From Mycobacterium simiae (GTDB lineage Bacteria > Actinomycetota > Actinomycetes > Mycobacteriales > Mycobacteriaceae), in contig NZ_AP022568.1 in NCBI RefSeq assembly GCF_010727605.1, positions 1,116,001-1,180,000 on the forward strand: a stretch of 64,000 nucleotides of DNA, in the 5' to 3' direction. Position 1 is the first letter of the stretch; each line of letters opens with the position of its first letter. The notes beneath the pieces are model-generated. The model had not been told where the DNA came from. It saw only the letters and a list, made by a program, of their open reading frames with translations, and did not search any database. Shown in pieces: positions 1 through 8,109 of this stretch. Position numbers and translations under genes: made by a program.

Positions 1-609
1 GCTGCCGATCTCGGCGACTTGGCGGTCTATCCGCGGATCCTGGACGAGGTGGCCGACGTCGACATCGACGTTCTGGTCTGCAACCACATGTACACGCCCA
101 AGGACACACCGAAGATCCTCGATATGCCGCTGGATGTGCACAACGCGATGATCGACATCAATGCGCGAGCGTACGTCAACCTGATCTACCGCTTCGCCCA
201 TCTGATGAAACCGCGCGGACGAGGGGCCATCGTCATCGTTTCGTCGGGGTCCGGCCTGATTCCCGCGCCGTACACCGGCGCATACGCCGCCAACAAGGCA
301 TTTCAACTCGTCTTCGGTGAGGTGCTGTGGTACGAGACCCGCGGGACCGGCATCGACGTCCTGGTCATGTCCGCGGGTCTGATGGACACACAAGGTGATG
401 CATTCGCACAGTATCCGCGGTGGCAGATCGCCGACCCCCGTGCCGCCGCGGCGGAAACGCTCAAAGCCATAGGCCGCAAACATCTCGTCATGCCCGGATA
501 CCCAAACCGATTGGTCACTCTGTTGAACACCAGGGTCATGCCGCGCCGTCGTGCCGTGACGTTCATGGGCAACTTCATGGAACGCGGACTGGGCAAGGGT
601 TCCAGCTAG
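1..609 (+). CDS. Short-chain dehydrogenase/reductase, 5'-truncated by window edge
   Basis: The frame is open from the first base of the window, so the gene begins upstream; the N-terminal Rossmann glycine motif lies outside. About 202 codons are visible. The catalytic part of an NAD(P)-dependent SDR is present: a strand ending in a Ser-rich segment (IVIVSSGSG) followed by the YAANK active-site motif (Tyr and Lys of YxxxK) at 283–297. The C-terminus is basic and short, as in the mycobacterial SDRs of the 3-oxoacyl reductase type. The substrate cannot be told. It is followed by an unrelated nuclease-like gene on the same strand after 87 bases. Confidence 0.85.
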   Translation, partial: AADLGDLAVYPRILDEVADVDIDVLVCNHMYTPKDTPKILDMPLDVHNAMIDINARAYVNLIYRFAHLMKPRGRGAIVIVSSGSGLIPAPYTGAYAANKAFQLVFGEVLWYETRGTGIDVLVMSAGLMDTQGDAFAQYPRWQIADPRAAAAETLKAIGRKHLVMPGYPNRLVTLLNTRVMPRRRAVTFMGNFMERGLGKGSS

Positions 610-696
610 CCGCAACAGGCGGTGAAACCCGTTGTCTGTCAGTGCTCGTCCCTAAGATCGACTCATGCATCGGGTGTCCTGCATCGCTGACGCGGC

Positions 697-1230
697 ATGA
701 AGACGGCGTTTCTGTTCCTGCCGCTGTACTTCGGACTCCTCGTTGGTTTCATCGGGCATCGCGTCTCGCTCGGCCTGGTAGGAGCATGCTGCGGACTTCT
801 TTTCGCGGGGTTGATCCAACCGGCCTACCGCCGCTCGCGGCGGCTGCGGGCCGACGCGGGCATCACGGAAATTGACGCGATGAACGGCGTGGAATTCGAA
901 GACTACATTGCCGCCCGGATCCAGCGGGCCGGCTGGCAGGTCGACTTCACTCCGACCGTGGGCGATTACGGCGTCGATCTGATCATCCACAAAGACGGCG
1001 AATACGTGGCGGTCCAATGCAAGCGGCACGCGAAAACAGTTGGCGTCGCCGCCGTTCAGCAGGTGGTCGCGGGCGCTCGGCACCACGGGTGCACCCGGAG
1101 CATCGTAGTCAGCAATCAGGAGTTCACTGCTGCGGCAAAGCAATTGGCATATACGCATGGCTGCCAGTTGATCGGGCGCAAGGCGCTGCAAAATTGGGTA
1201 CCCGCGCCCATCAACGTGCTGGGTAACTGA
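697..1230 (+). CDS. Membrane-anchored Mrr-type restriction endonuclease-like protein
   Basis: 177 aa. Residues 1–42 hold two hydrophobic segments, then a basic stretch, then a cytosolic Mrr-like PD-(D/E)xK nuclease domain. The motif GVD (Asp94) is followed by QCK (Gln107, Lys109), the D...QxK active-site pattern of the Mrr_cat family. Mrr proteins cleave modified or foreign DNA, and membrane-tethered versions are common in actinobacteria with unclear roles. There is no partner methylase nearby. The ATG at 697 has only a weak ribosome site, but it precedes the first membrane segment. Nuclease fold well supported; biological role inferred. Confidence 0.75.
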   Translation: MKTAFLFLPLYFGLLVGFIGHRVSLGLVGACCGLLFAGLIQPAYRRSRRLRADAGITEIDAMNGVEFEDYIAARIQRAGWQVDFTPTVGDYGVDLIIHKDGEYVAVQCKRHAKTVGVAAVQQVVAGARHHGCTRSIVVSNQEFTAAAKQLAYTHGCQLIGRKALQNWVPAPINVLGN

Positions 1231-1240
1231 AGGCCTGCGG

Positions 1241-1858
1241 TTACCGGACCCCCAGGGCGCGAAGGTATTCGATCATGGTGTCGACAGCGGCTGCCAGCGG
1301 GGCGGTGTCGCGGCGGATTTGGGCGAGTAACAGGCCACCCTGCACTGCGGCCAACAGCGCCAGTGCCAGATTATCGATGTCGGTGCCGTCTGGTATTTCG
1401 CCCCGTGCAGCGATGGCGTGGAGTCCGTCGCGAATCATGTTCTCCCACTGGGTAAACGACCGCTCGAGTTGGGCACGCACGAGCGGATCGGTTTCGGCGA
1501 GTTCGCCGGCCAGTGATCCGATCGGACAGCCTCCGACGCAACCCAGGCCGCGCACTGTGTCGACCATGATGTCGCGCCACCGGCGCAGGTCTTCGAGGCT
1601 CTCCAGGCGATCCAGTCCTAGCTGCTGCACCGCGAGAACCTGGTCGGTCTGGAAGTCGATGACTGCGGCGACGAGGGCGCCCTTGTCGGCGAAATAGTGA
1701 TACATCTGTGAGGTGCTGATCCCCGCGGCATGCTGAATGTCTTCGATCGTGGTGCGGGCCACCCCTTGGCGGGACATAAGCTCGGCGGCGGCTGCCACGA
1801 TCCGTTCGCGGGTAGCGCGCCCCTTCGGCGTCAGTTTTTCCCGTGCGGCTGTCGGCAT
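1241..1858 (-). CDS. TetR/AcrR family transcriptional regulator
   Basis: 205 aa from the ATG at 1858. An N-terminal TetR helix-turn-helix is clear (residues about 13–60, with TIEDIQHAAG and the MYHYFADKG recognition/linker segment), followed by a helical ligand domain with a Cys-rich VGGCPIG stretch. An upstream in-frame ATG at 1897 is rejected: it would lie inside the operator and upstream of the -35 box, while 1858 has a GAGAGGGG ribosome site. It is divergent from the peroxiredoxin–SDR pair and almost certainly represses both itself and that pair through the inverted repeats at 1896–1944. Confidence 0.9.
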   Translation of the reverse strand: MPTAAREKLTPKGRATRERIVAAAAELMSRQGVARTTIEDIQHAAGISTSQMYHYFADKGALVAAVIDFQTDQVLAVQQLGLDRLESLEDLRRWRDIMVDTVRGLGCVGGCPIGSLAGELAETDPLVRAQLERSFTQWENMIRDGLHAIAARGEIPDGTDIDNLALALLAAVQGGLLLAQIRRDTAPLAAAVDTMIEYLRALGVR

Positions 1859-1895
1859 TCGCAACCCCTCTCGGCCGCCATTCGACTCGGACGGC

Positions 1896-1944
1896 AATGG
1901 AGTGTCAACTCCAGTCTAGGCGATTTTGGAGTTGACACTCCATT
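1896..1944. promoter_or_regulatory. Double TetR operator over divergent promoters
   Basis: Two copies of a 16-bp site, TGGAGTTGACACTCCA, face each other: 1896–1913 and 1927–1944 form a perfect 18-bp inverted repeat with a 13-base spacer, and each arm is itself palindromic (TGGAGT...ACTCCA). Their centres are 31 bp apart, about three helical turns. Each arm contains a TTGACA -35 box. Leftward it is 17 bases from a candidate -10 at 1880–1885 (TCGAAT); rightward it precedes a candidate -10 near 1957–1962. Binding would block both promoters. Sequence symmetry is observed; the regulator is inferred to be the adjacent TetR. Confidence 0.85.
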
Positions 1945-2019
1945 TTTCTGCTCGCAAGGTATCGGATGTCGACCATGCCGGGCTTGCTGCGACGCCGGCG
2001 TATGTGTGAAAGGACTGCA

Positions 2020-2697
2020 ATGACCACCGCTGCCGACGCCAACATCACCACCATCGCCGATCGCGTGGCCAAGCTTCAGGAGGCAATGGCGGGGAAGGTC
2101 CCCGACGAGATAGTTGGCGTGTTCAGCGCCGAGCAGACGGAGCTAGGCGAACGGGGAATTCCCGCGGGCATTGCCGAACCCGGAGACTTACTCGGCGATT
2201 TCACCCTTCTCGACGTGCATGGGGCGTCTACGACGCTGTCGACCGCTCGGGCCGGCCGCGTCGCCGTCGTCGTGCTCTATCGCGGTGCGTGGTGCCCGTA
2301 CTGCAATTTGGCGCTGCACGCCTATCAGGAAGACCTGGTTCCGGCGCTGGCCGACAGGGGCGTCGAGCTCGTCGCGATCAGCCCGCAGAAGCCGGACGGA
2401 TCGCTGTCCATGAAAGAGAAGAACGAGCTCACGTTCACGGTGCTGTCGGATCCGGGCAACACGATCGCCAAGCGGTTGGGCGTGCTGACCGCGCCAACAG
2501 ACAAGGCCCGGGCCGCCCAGCGCGCCATAGGCATCTCGTTGACCGACGTAAATGCCGATGGCAGCCACGACGTGCCCATGCCGACTGTCGTCATCGTGGA
2601 CGCCGCGGGGGTGATCCGCTGGATTGACGTGCACCCCAACTACACGACACGCACCGAAGTCGGCGACATCCTCGCCGCCCTCAACGCCCTCCACTGA
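2020..2697 (+). CDS. Peroxiredoxin-like AhpC/TSA-family protein
   Basis: 225 aa, thioredoxin fold. The redox site is W91-C-P-Y-C95 (RGAWCPYCN), a CxxC arrangement seen in the 'peroxiredoxin-like' branch of the AhpC/TSA family. The rest of the redoxin core (TTLSTARAGRVAVVVLYRG, then VAISPQKPDGS) is intact. It probably reduces peroxides or disulfides in the cytosol; the physiological reductant is unknown. The ATG at 2020 is chosen over an upstream in-frame ATG at 1966 because it has an AAAGGA site and follows the predicted promoter. It lies 43 bases before the SDR gene, apparently in one operon under the TetR at 1241. Confidence 0.85.
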   Translation: MTTAADANITTIADRVAKLQEAMAGKVPDEIVGVFSAEQTELGERGIPAGIAEPGDLLGDFTLLDVHGASTTLSTARAGRVAVVVLYRGAWCPYCNLALHAYQEDLVPALADRGVELVAISPQKPDGSLSMKEKNELTFTVLSDPGNTIAKRLGVLTAPTDKARAAQRAIGISLTDVNADGSHDVPMPTVVIVDAAGVIRWIDVHPNYTTRTEVGDILAALNALH

Positions 2698-2740
2698 CCG
2701 GCCGACAAACGCACAACCTCCGAAACCTAAGGAGCCCTTC

Positions 2741-3487
2741 GTGTCTCACGATTTCATCGGTCAATCGGTGCTCATTACCGGAAGCACAAGCGGCATTGGC
2801 CATGCGGCTGCCCAGCAGTTCGCGTCGCGCGGCGCACACGTGATCGTCAGCGGTCGCGACAAGACACGCGGTGATGCCGTGGTCACCAAGATCCGTGAGA
2901 GCGGTGGCCAGGCAGACTTTGTCGCCGCCGAGCTCGGCCAGATCGGCGGCGTCCGCGCACTAGCCGCCGAAACGACCCGGCTGGTCGGCCACGTCGATGT
3001 CTTGGTGAACAACGCCGGGCTCTTCCCGATGGGCCCGACCACACAAGTGACCGTCGACGACTTCGATGCGGTGTTCGACGTCAACGTCCGCGCCCCCTAT
3101 TTCCTTGTCGCGGAGCTTGCGCCGCGGATGGCCGAGCGCGGCCGCGGCGCGATTGTCAACGTCAGCACGATGGTTGCCAACTTTGGCGCTTCCGGAATGT
3201 CGCTCTACGGGTCGAGCAAGGCTGCCGTGCAATTACTCACCAAGGCGTGGGCGGCCGAGTTCGGCCCGTCCGGAGTGCGCGTCAACGCAGTAAGCCCCGG
3301 CCCTACCGACACTGAGGGCACCGCAGGGATGCAAGACATGCTCAATGAGATGGCCGCGGCGCTGCCCTCGCGGAAGGTCGGCACTCCCGCCGACATCGCG
3401 AACGCGATCGTCTTCTTGGCCTCGCCGGCCGCGAACCAAATCCACGGCGCCGTTCTGCCCGTCGACGGGGGCCGTATCGCGGTCTGA
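2741..3487 (+). CDS. Short-chain dehydrogenase/reductase
   Basis: 248 aa, full-length classical SDR. The cofactor motif TGSTSGIG is at residues 13–20, NNAG at about 90–93, catalytic Ser142, Tyr156 and Lys160 (YGSSK), and the PG.. segment after the active site is present. GRD at 38–40 after the second strand suggests NADP preference. It starts at a GTG preceded by AAGGAGCCCTT; longer readings would run into the peroxiredoxin gene. Its position directly behind the peroxiredoxin gene suggests co-expression in response to the TetR ligand, perhaps as a detoxifying carbonyl reductase. Substrate unknown. Confidence 0.9.
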   Translation: MSHDFIGQSVLITGSTSGIGHAAAQQFASRGAHVIVSGRDKTRGDAVVTKIRESGGQADFVAAELGQIGGVRALAAETTRLVGHVDVLVNNAGLFPMGPTTQVTVDDFDAVFDVNVRAPYFLVAELAPRMAERGRGAIVNVSTMVANFGASGMSLYGSSKAAVQLLTKAWAAEFGPSGVRVNAVSPGPTDTEGTAGMQDMLNEMAAALPSRKVGTPADIANAIVFLASPAANQIHGAVLPVDGGRIAV

Positions 3488-3518
3488 AACCGTCGTACCG
3501 CGTCGCCGCTCGCACGGG

Positions 3519-4193
3519 TTACGAATTCGAATTGTTCCGTGTGATTAGCGCAGTGGTTTCCGCGGATACGGGCGCCTCGAGAAATCCCGTGAGCCCATCG
3601 ACCACGCCGCTGACGAACAGGGCGAAGGGGACGATTGCGTCATCGCGGCGGATCGCCCGCTCGCGTTCGGCGGCGATGTGCACCGCGAGATCTTGGGCGT
3701 GCTGAATTCGCATGACACGCACCGGGTCCGGCAGGTGTGATAGCAGGCGCTGCATCCCGGAGGTGAACTCTTCCTGCGACCGCATCGCATCCGATTGGAA
3801 CAGGACGACGTCGACCTGCCCACTGCGCTGCAGCTGCTCGACAAACGACACATACGAGCTGTCCGGCGACTCCGCGAACTCGAGCAGCGGCAGGACGTGC
3901 GCCTCCAGTTGCGCGCGCAGATCGTTGGGATCCGCTCGGGCCCGTAGTAGCGCGCGTCGTTGCGTCAGGTCGCTTATTCGGTAGGCGAAGATCGCCCGCA
4001 GCAGGCCGTCTTTGGATCCGAAGTGGTAGCGGATGGCCGAGTTGTTCGAGGACCCCGCCTCCATAGAGATCTGGCGCAACGAGACGCCCGCGAGTCCGTG
4101 CTCGGCGAAAAGCCGCTCGGCGGCCAGCACCAGTTGCAACGCGGTGGCCGGCGCGGGTCCTCGCGGTGTGCTCACCACCAGATCATTGCGCAT
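3519..4193 (-). CDS. TetR family transcriptional regulator
   Basis: 224 aa from the ATG at 4193. The N-terminal domain has a TetR helix-turn-helix (VSLRQISMEAGSSNNSAIRYHF pattern around residues 35–60), then a long helical ligand-binding region with IQHAQD and a C-terminal VSGVVDGLTGFL helix. It converges on the SDR gene at 3487 and is divergent from the DUF4345 gene at 4354, which it may control. The in-frame extension to 4406 is rejected because it would cover the next gene's ribosome site and encodes low-complexity sequence. Confidence 0.88.
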   Translation of the reverse strand: MRNDLVVSTPRGPAPATALQLVLAAERLFAEHGLAGVSLRQISMEAGSSNNSAIRYHFGSKDGLLRAIFAYRISDLTQRRALLRARADPNDLRAQLEAHVLPLLEFAESPDSSYVSFVEQLQRSGQVDVVLFQSDAMRSQEEFTSGMQRLLSHLPDPVRVMRIQHAQDLAVHIAAERERAIRRDDAIVPFALFVSGVVDGLTGFLEAPVSAETTALITRNNSNS

Positions 4194-4353
4194 CGGCCGC
4201 CGCCGAGTGGTCGAGGGCTTGGGGCAGGCGAGCCCAGAGCGTTGGGGGGTGGAACCTGGGCCGACGCCTCGACGATCTGTTGGCTGAAGTTGCGAACGAT
4301 ACCGGCGCCAGCGGCCATACTGACTCCTGGCGTGATCAAAACAGGAGGCTGCG

Positions 4354-4731
4354 GTGACGATCTTGGTGCTGGTAGTGACCGCCGTGTTTTTCTTGGGCAT
4401 GGGCATCTATGCATTGGCGGCTCCGGCGGCGTTGATTCGGGTATTCGGCATCACGCTGTCCAAGCCGGAGTCCCGCGCCGAGGTACGTGCCGTCTACGGC
4501 GGCTTCGGCCTCGCGATCGCCGGGGCATTGGCATTCGCGGCCCAGCAATCGGACACCGGGTCGCCTCGAACGGGAATCATGATCGCCGTCGGCCTGGCCC
4601 TGGCGGGTATGGCATTCGGCCGGCTGGTTTCCGCAGTCATCGACGGCCGGACTCCCTTCTATCCCAACTGGTTTTACTTTCTCGTAGAGGTGGTGGGCGC
4701 CACCGCGCTGCTGCTTACCGCACGGGGATGA
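4354..4731 (+). CDS. DUF4345-type four-helix membrane protein
   Basis: 125 aa with four predicted membrane helices: residues about 1–25, 48–65, 75–95 and 105–122. The pattern (GIYALAAPAAL...; AEVRAVYGG.GLA.A; PFYPNW near the last helix) matches the small DUF4345 family, whose function is unknown. The start is a GTG with an AGGAGG site six bases upstream. Its stop overlaps the next gene's start (ATGA), so the two are translationally coupled. Confidence 0.8.
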   Translation: MTILVLVVTAVFFLGMGIYALAAPAALIRVFGITLSKPESRAEVRAVYGGFGLAIAGALAFAAQQSDTGSPRTGIMIAVGLALAGMAFGRLVSAVIDGRTPFYPNWFYFLVEVVGATALLLTARG

Positions 4732-5459
4732 CTACGGTCGAACGGCCACCGCGGGATCCGAATGCCGTCAGCCGTCGTCACATGCTGCGACTGGTCGGCA
4801 ACGTCGGATTGGCCGCCACCATTGCCGCCTGCGCACCGCCGAGCGTGGCGGATCCCGCCGCGCCGAATCCTGTTGCCGCACCGCTACTCTGCCGTGACGC
4901 CTGGGGTGCCCGCCCGGCGCGGCCTGGTGGACGAGTCCATACGATCACCCGGATGACGCTGCACCACGAAGCTGTGGTGCTCGGCGACAACCGCAATAGT
5001 CCCAGCCGGCTGCGCCAGGACCAGCGCTATCACCAGGATCAGCTGGGCTGGATCGACATCGCCTATCACGTTGGGGTGGACCGCAACGGCAACATCTACG
5101 CACTGCGCGGCACCGAGTATGCGGGTGACACCGCGACGGACTACAACACCATGGGCCATTTCCTCGTTTTGTGTGAGGGCGACTTCGATCGCGAGGAGGT
5201 GTCGGAGGCCCAGCTGCATGGTGCCGCGTTGGCATTCGCCTGGGCCGCACAACGCTTCGTCATCGCGCCCGACACCCTTGCGGGCCATCGGGACCTCGCC
5301 AACACGTCGTGCCCGGGGGCGAACCTCTATGCCCATCTGAGCTCCGGTGACTTGAAGCGGCGCATCACCAACCTGCTGGCCGCCGGACCGGTCAACCTGC
5401 GGTCGTTCTGTGGACCCGAAGCGGCCGAGCGAGTCGCAGCAATCGAGGCCGGCCACTAG
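4728..5459 (+). CDS. Exported N-acetylmuramoyl-L-alanine amidase (PGRP/Amidase_2 type)
   Basis: 243 aa. The N-terminus has twin arginines (residues 16–17), a hydrophobic stretch and a lipobox-like TIAAC with Cys35, so it is probably a Tat-exported lipoprotein. The mature part is an Amidase_2/PGRP domain with predicted zinc ligands His79 or His80 (TLHHEA), His187 (AGHRD) and Cys195 (TSCPG), and the conserved Tyr113 (IAYHVGVD). It would cleave the bond between MurNAc and L-Ala in cell-wall peptides. The start overlaps the preceding DUF4345 stop. It is similar in type to the mycobacterial PGRP-amidase Rv3594 from memory; not aligned. Confidence 0.85.
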   Translation: MTTVERPPRDPNAVSRRHMLRLVGNVGLAATIAACAPPSVADPAAPNPVAAPLLCRDAWGARPARPGGRVHTITRMTLHHEAVVLGDNRNSPSRLRQDQRYHQDQLGWIDIAYHVGVDRNGNIYALRGTEYAGDTATDYNTMGHFLVLCEGDFDREEVSEAQLHGAALAFAWAAQRFVIAPDTLAGHRDLANTSCPGANLYAHLSSGDLKRRITNLLAAGPVNLRSFCGPEAAERVAAIEAGH

Positions 5460-5468
5460 CAGCCGTAC

Positions 5469-6293
5469 TCAGTGCACCCGTTCTATGGCGGTGCAGCGCG
5501 TGCCGTCGATGGTCAACAGCACCGCCCCCATCGTCATCGGCCCCGACGCCAACCGGTACGGGGGTAACGCGCCATAGTCCTCACCGCGGATCTCGGCCAC
5601 CCAATGCTCCGGGTCGATGCCGATGACACCGCCTGTCGCGCCGGTCATTCCGACGTCGGTGACCAGCGCGGTGCCCCCGGGCAGCAGATGCAGCGGCAGC
5701 GTCGCCTCGTGGGTGTGGGTACCTAACACCGCGGCGGCAGTGCCGGCAACAGCGTGGGCGAATGCCTGCTTTTCGTTGATGCTCAACCCGTGGAAATCCA
5801 CGATGACCGCGCCGCTCCGGTCAATCGACTGCCACGCCTGCCACGGGGACGTCAGGTGTTGTCGTCCGGTCAACCATCGGCCGAACAACGGCTCCGGCTC
5901 CACCACGGCGGTCCTGCTCATCAGGTTGACCACGGTGAAATCCATTCCCGAGACATTCATTTGGAGCACCCCGGAGCCGGGCAGACCGTCGGGCATGTTG
6001 AACGGGCGCAGCACCCTCGGGTGGGCGAGCACCTTCTCCACGTCCGGCATATCTCCGTCCCAGGAATGATTGCCCCCGGTGATGACGTCGACGCCGGACT
6101 CCAACAGGCGCTCTGCCGCTTCAGCATTGAGCCCAAAGCCGGTTCGGATACGGGGGCCGCTGCGCTGCGCGTTCTCCGCGTTGACCACGGCAAGGTCGAC
6201 CTCGCATTGCGAACGCAGCCCGGGCATGCGTTCGCAGACATAATCGAGTGCAGCCGGACCGACGACATCGCCGAGAAAAAGCACGCGGGCCAT
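5469..6293 (-). CDS. YmdB-like metallophosphoesterase
   Basis: 274 aa from the ATG at 6293, which follows GGGGGAAC. The order of metal-binding motifs fits the YmdB/TIGR00282 family: GDVVG at residues 8–12, VNAEN at 37–41, GNHSWD at 74–79, VDFHG, then GTHTHEA and TDVGMTG. YmdB enzymes hydrolyse cyclic nucleotides such as 2',3'-cAMP with a di-metal centre. It ends nine bases from the amidase stop, converging on it, so the two are not in one operon. Family assignment firm, substrate inferred from the family. Confidence 0.85.
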   Translation of the reverse strand: MARVLFLGDVVGPAALDYVCERMPGLRSQCEVDLAVVNAENAQRSGPRIRTGFGLNAEAAERLLESGVDVITGGNHSWDGDMPDVEKVLAHPRVLRPFNMPDGLPGSGVLQMNVSGMDFTVVNLMSRTAVVEPEPLFGRWLTGRQHLTSPWQAWQSIDRSGAVIVDFHGLSINEKQAFAHAVAGTAAAVLGTHTHEATLPLHLLPGGTALVTDVGMTGATGGVIGIDPEHWVAEIRGEDYGALPPYRLASGPMTMGAVLLTIDGTRCTAIERVH

Positions 6294-6581
6294 GTTCCCC
6301 CATTCGTCAGCGGGCCCGGTGATCCCGGGCACGGCCCCGGTGTACGCACCACGGGTGGCCAGCTGGCAACGGGGCGGTTACACGACGAGGTGTACCCGGC
6401 TACTTGTTCACCGAAAACTGTTGACATGCTAAGTTTTTGAGACCTGCCTCACTTATCCGCATGACGGCCACGCACATTCCCCTGGTGTTAACGCCCACGT
6501 CAACGACGTTCGGTATCGCGGTCGCATAGATCCTGAAACTGAGGAGGTATTTGACGGTTCCTCATCATCAGGGAGAAGTCC

Positions 6582-8024
6582 ATGACACGGACCCTGGATG
6601 CCAGCACGACGTCCGCCCGGACACCAGTGGATCCGATCGAGGAAGCCCTCGACAACGCGCCGCTGAGCCTGTTTCACCTCAAGGCCGCCGCGACCGCGGG
6701 CGCCGGCTTTTTCACTGATGCCTACGACCTCAACGTCATCGGCACCGTCATCCTGCTGGTCAAGCCGGAATTTGGGCTGAACTCCGGACAGGTGGCGCTG
6801 CTGACCAGCTCGGCCCTGCTGGCGGTGGCCGTCGGCGCGTTCGTCTTCGGCCGGCTCGGCGATCTGCTCGGCCGGCGCACCGTGTACGGGCTGGAGGCCG
6901 CGATCATGGTGGTCGGTGCATTGCTGTCGGCGTTCGCTCCGAACTTCACCTGGTTGCTGGTCGCCCGGTTCATCCTCGGCGTCGGCATCGGCGGCGACTA
7001 CCCCGCGTCCAGTGTGATCACGACGGAGTACGCCAATCGCTTCAACCGCGGTCGGGTTGTCGGCTTCGCGTTCCTGTTTTTCGCGTTGGGTCAGGTCGCG
7101 GCATACCTTGCGGCGCTGCTGATTCTGGCGACGGGAACGCCGCATGAGCTGGCCTGGCGGCTCATTCTGGGCCTCGGTGCGCTGCCGGCGCTGTTGGTGT
7201 TGTGGAATCGCCGACACATGCCCGAGTCGCCGCGCTGGACACTGCGAGTCGCCCGGGACCGCGAACGCGCCGAAAGTGACCTGTCGGCGTTCTCGGCGAC
7301 CACACCGCTCGCCGCCGCCACCGGCAAGGCACGGGTCAAGGTCCGGCTCTCCGAGGTGCTGACCAACCGGCACTTCCTGATCACGCTGATCGGCACCGGC
7401 GGCAGTTGGTTCTTCTTCAACATCGCCACCTACGGCAACGCGGTGAGCCAACCGCTGCTGATCAAAAGCATCTCGCCGTCGACGGCGACCATCACCAATG
7501 TGGCGATCAATGCCGTGCTGATGATCTGCTTTGGCCTGAGTGGTGCGCTCGTCGGCTTGGCGGTGGTGGATCGATTGCGCCGCACCACCCTGCAGATCTC
7601 GGGATTGGCGTTGTGCGCGGGGTCGATGTTGCTGATCACCGTGATTCCGGGATTGACCCATACCGTCATCGCGTTCGCGGCGGTGTTTGGACTGTCGTTA
7701 TTCGGCACCACCTTCGGCCCGAACTATGCGCTGATCTTGCTCGGTGCGGAGTGCTATCCCACCACCGTGCGCAGCACCGGGCACGGGTTGTCGTCGTGCC
7801 TGGGCAAGGTGGGCGGTTTCATCGGCGCTCTGCTCACGCCCTTGGTGCTGAGCGGAATGGGGCTGCGTATCACCACGCTGCTAGCCGGTGTGTGCTTCCT
7901 GCTCGCGGGTGCCGCAACGCTGGTGTTGCGCGACCCATCCGGGGTCCCACTGGACGACGCGAGCGCTGGTATGCGCTGGGGGGTGCGAGCAGCGCCCACG
8001 GAAGGTCTGGGTGCAGAGCCCTAA
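6582..8024 (+). CDS. MFS transporter, phosphate:H+ symporter-like
   Basis: 480 aa, twelve membrane helices. The first helix pair ends in FFTDAYDL, the loop 2-3 MFS motif is GRLGDLLGRRT, and helix 4 contains GVGIGGDYPASS, a signature of the Pho84-like phosphate symporter and sugar-porter branch. The second half has GPNYALILLGAECYPTTVRSTGHG, again typical of that branch. A cytoplasmic Arg-rich loop follows helix 6. The start ATG at 6582 has GGGAGAA upstream. The gene stands alone, with about 290 bases of upstream sequence that include a TTGACA at 6421. Transport direction and substrate are inferred from the family only. Confidence 0.85.
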   Translation: MTRTLDASTTSARTPVDPIEEALDNAPLSLFHLKAAATAGAGFFTDAYDLNVIGTVILLVKPEFGLNSGQVALLTSSALLAVAVGAFVFGRLGDLLGRRTVYGLEAAIMVVGALLSAFAPNFTWLLVARFILGVGIGGDYPASSVITTEYANRFNRGRVVGFAFLFFALGQVAAYLAALLILATGTPHELAWRLILGLGALPALLVLWNRRHMPESPRWTLRVARDRERAESDLSAFSATTPLAAATGKARVKVRLSEVLTNRHFLITLIGTGGSWFFFNIATYGNAVSQPLLIKSISPSTATITNVAINAVLMICFGLSGALVGLAVVDRLRRTTLQISGLALCAGSMLLITVIPGLTHTVIAFAAVFGLSLFGTTFGPNYALILLGAECYPTTVRSTGHGLSSCLGKVGGFIGALLTPLVLSGMGLRITTLLAGVCFLLAGAATLVLRDPSGVPLDDASAGMRWGVRAAPTEGLGAEP

Positions 8025-8109
8025 GTGGTGGCATAGCCGGAGTTCACGACGACACGCGTCATTCGCTCGCCGCGTTTTCTGGAATCGACCTCTGTGTCAA
8101 CCGTTCCTG

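Noticed and set aside
6421..6450. TTGACA as a -35 box for the MFS gene
   Set aside because: No acceptable -10 box at 16–19 bases and about 130 bases remain to the start; not enough to call a promoter.
6453..7661. A 402-codon leftward open frame opposite the MFS transporter
   Set aside because: It is the antisense of a clear twelve-helix transporter, is rich in Arg, Gln and Glu without domains, and has no start signals. Long antisense frames are expected in high-GC DNA.
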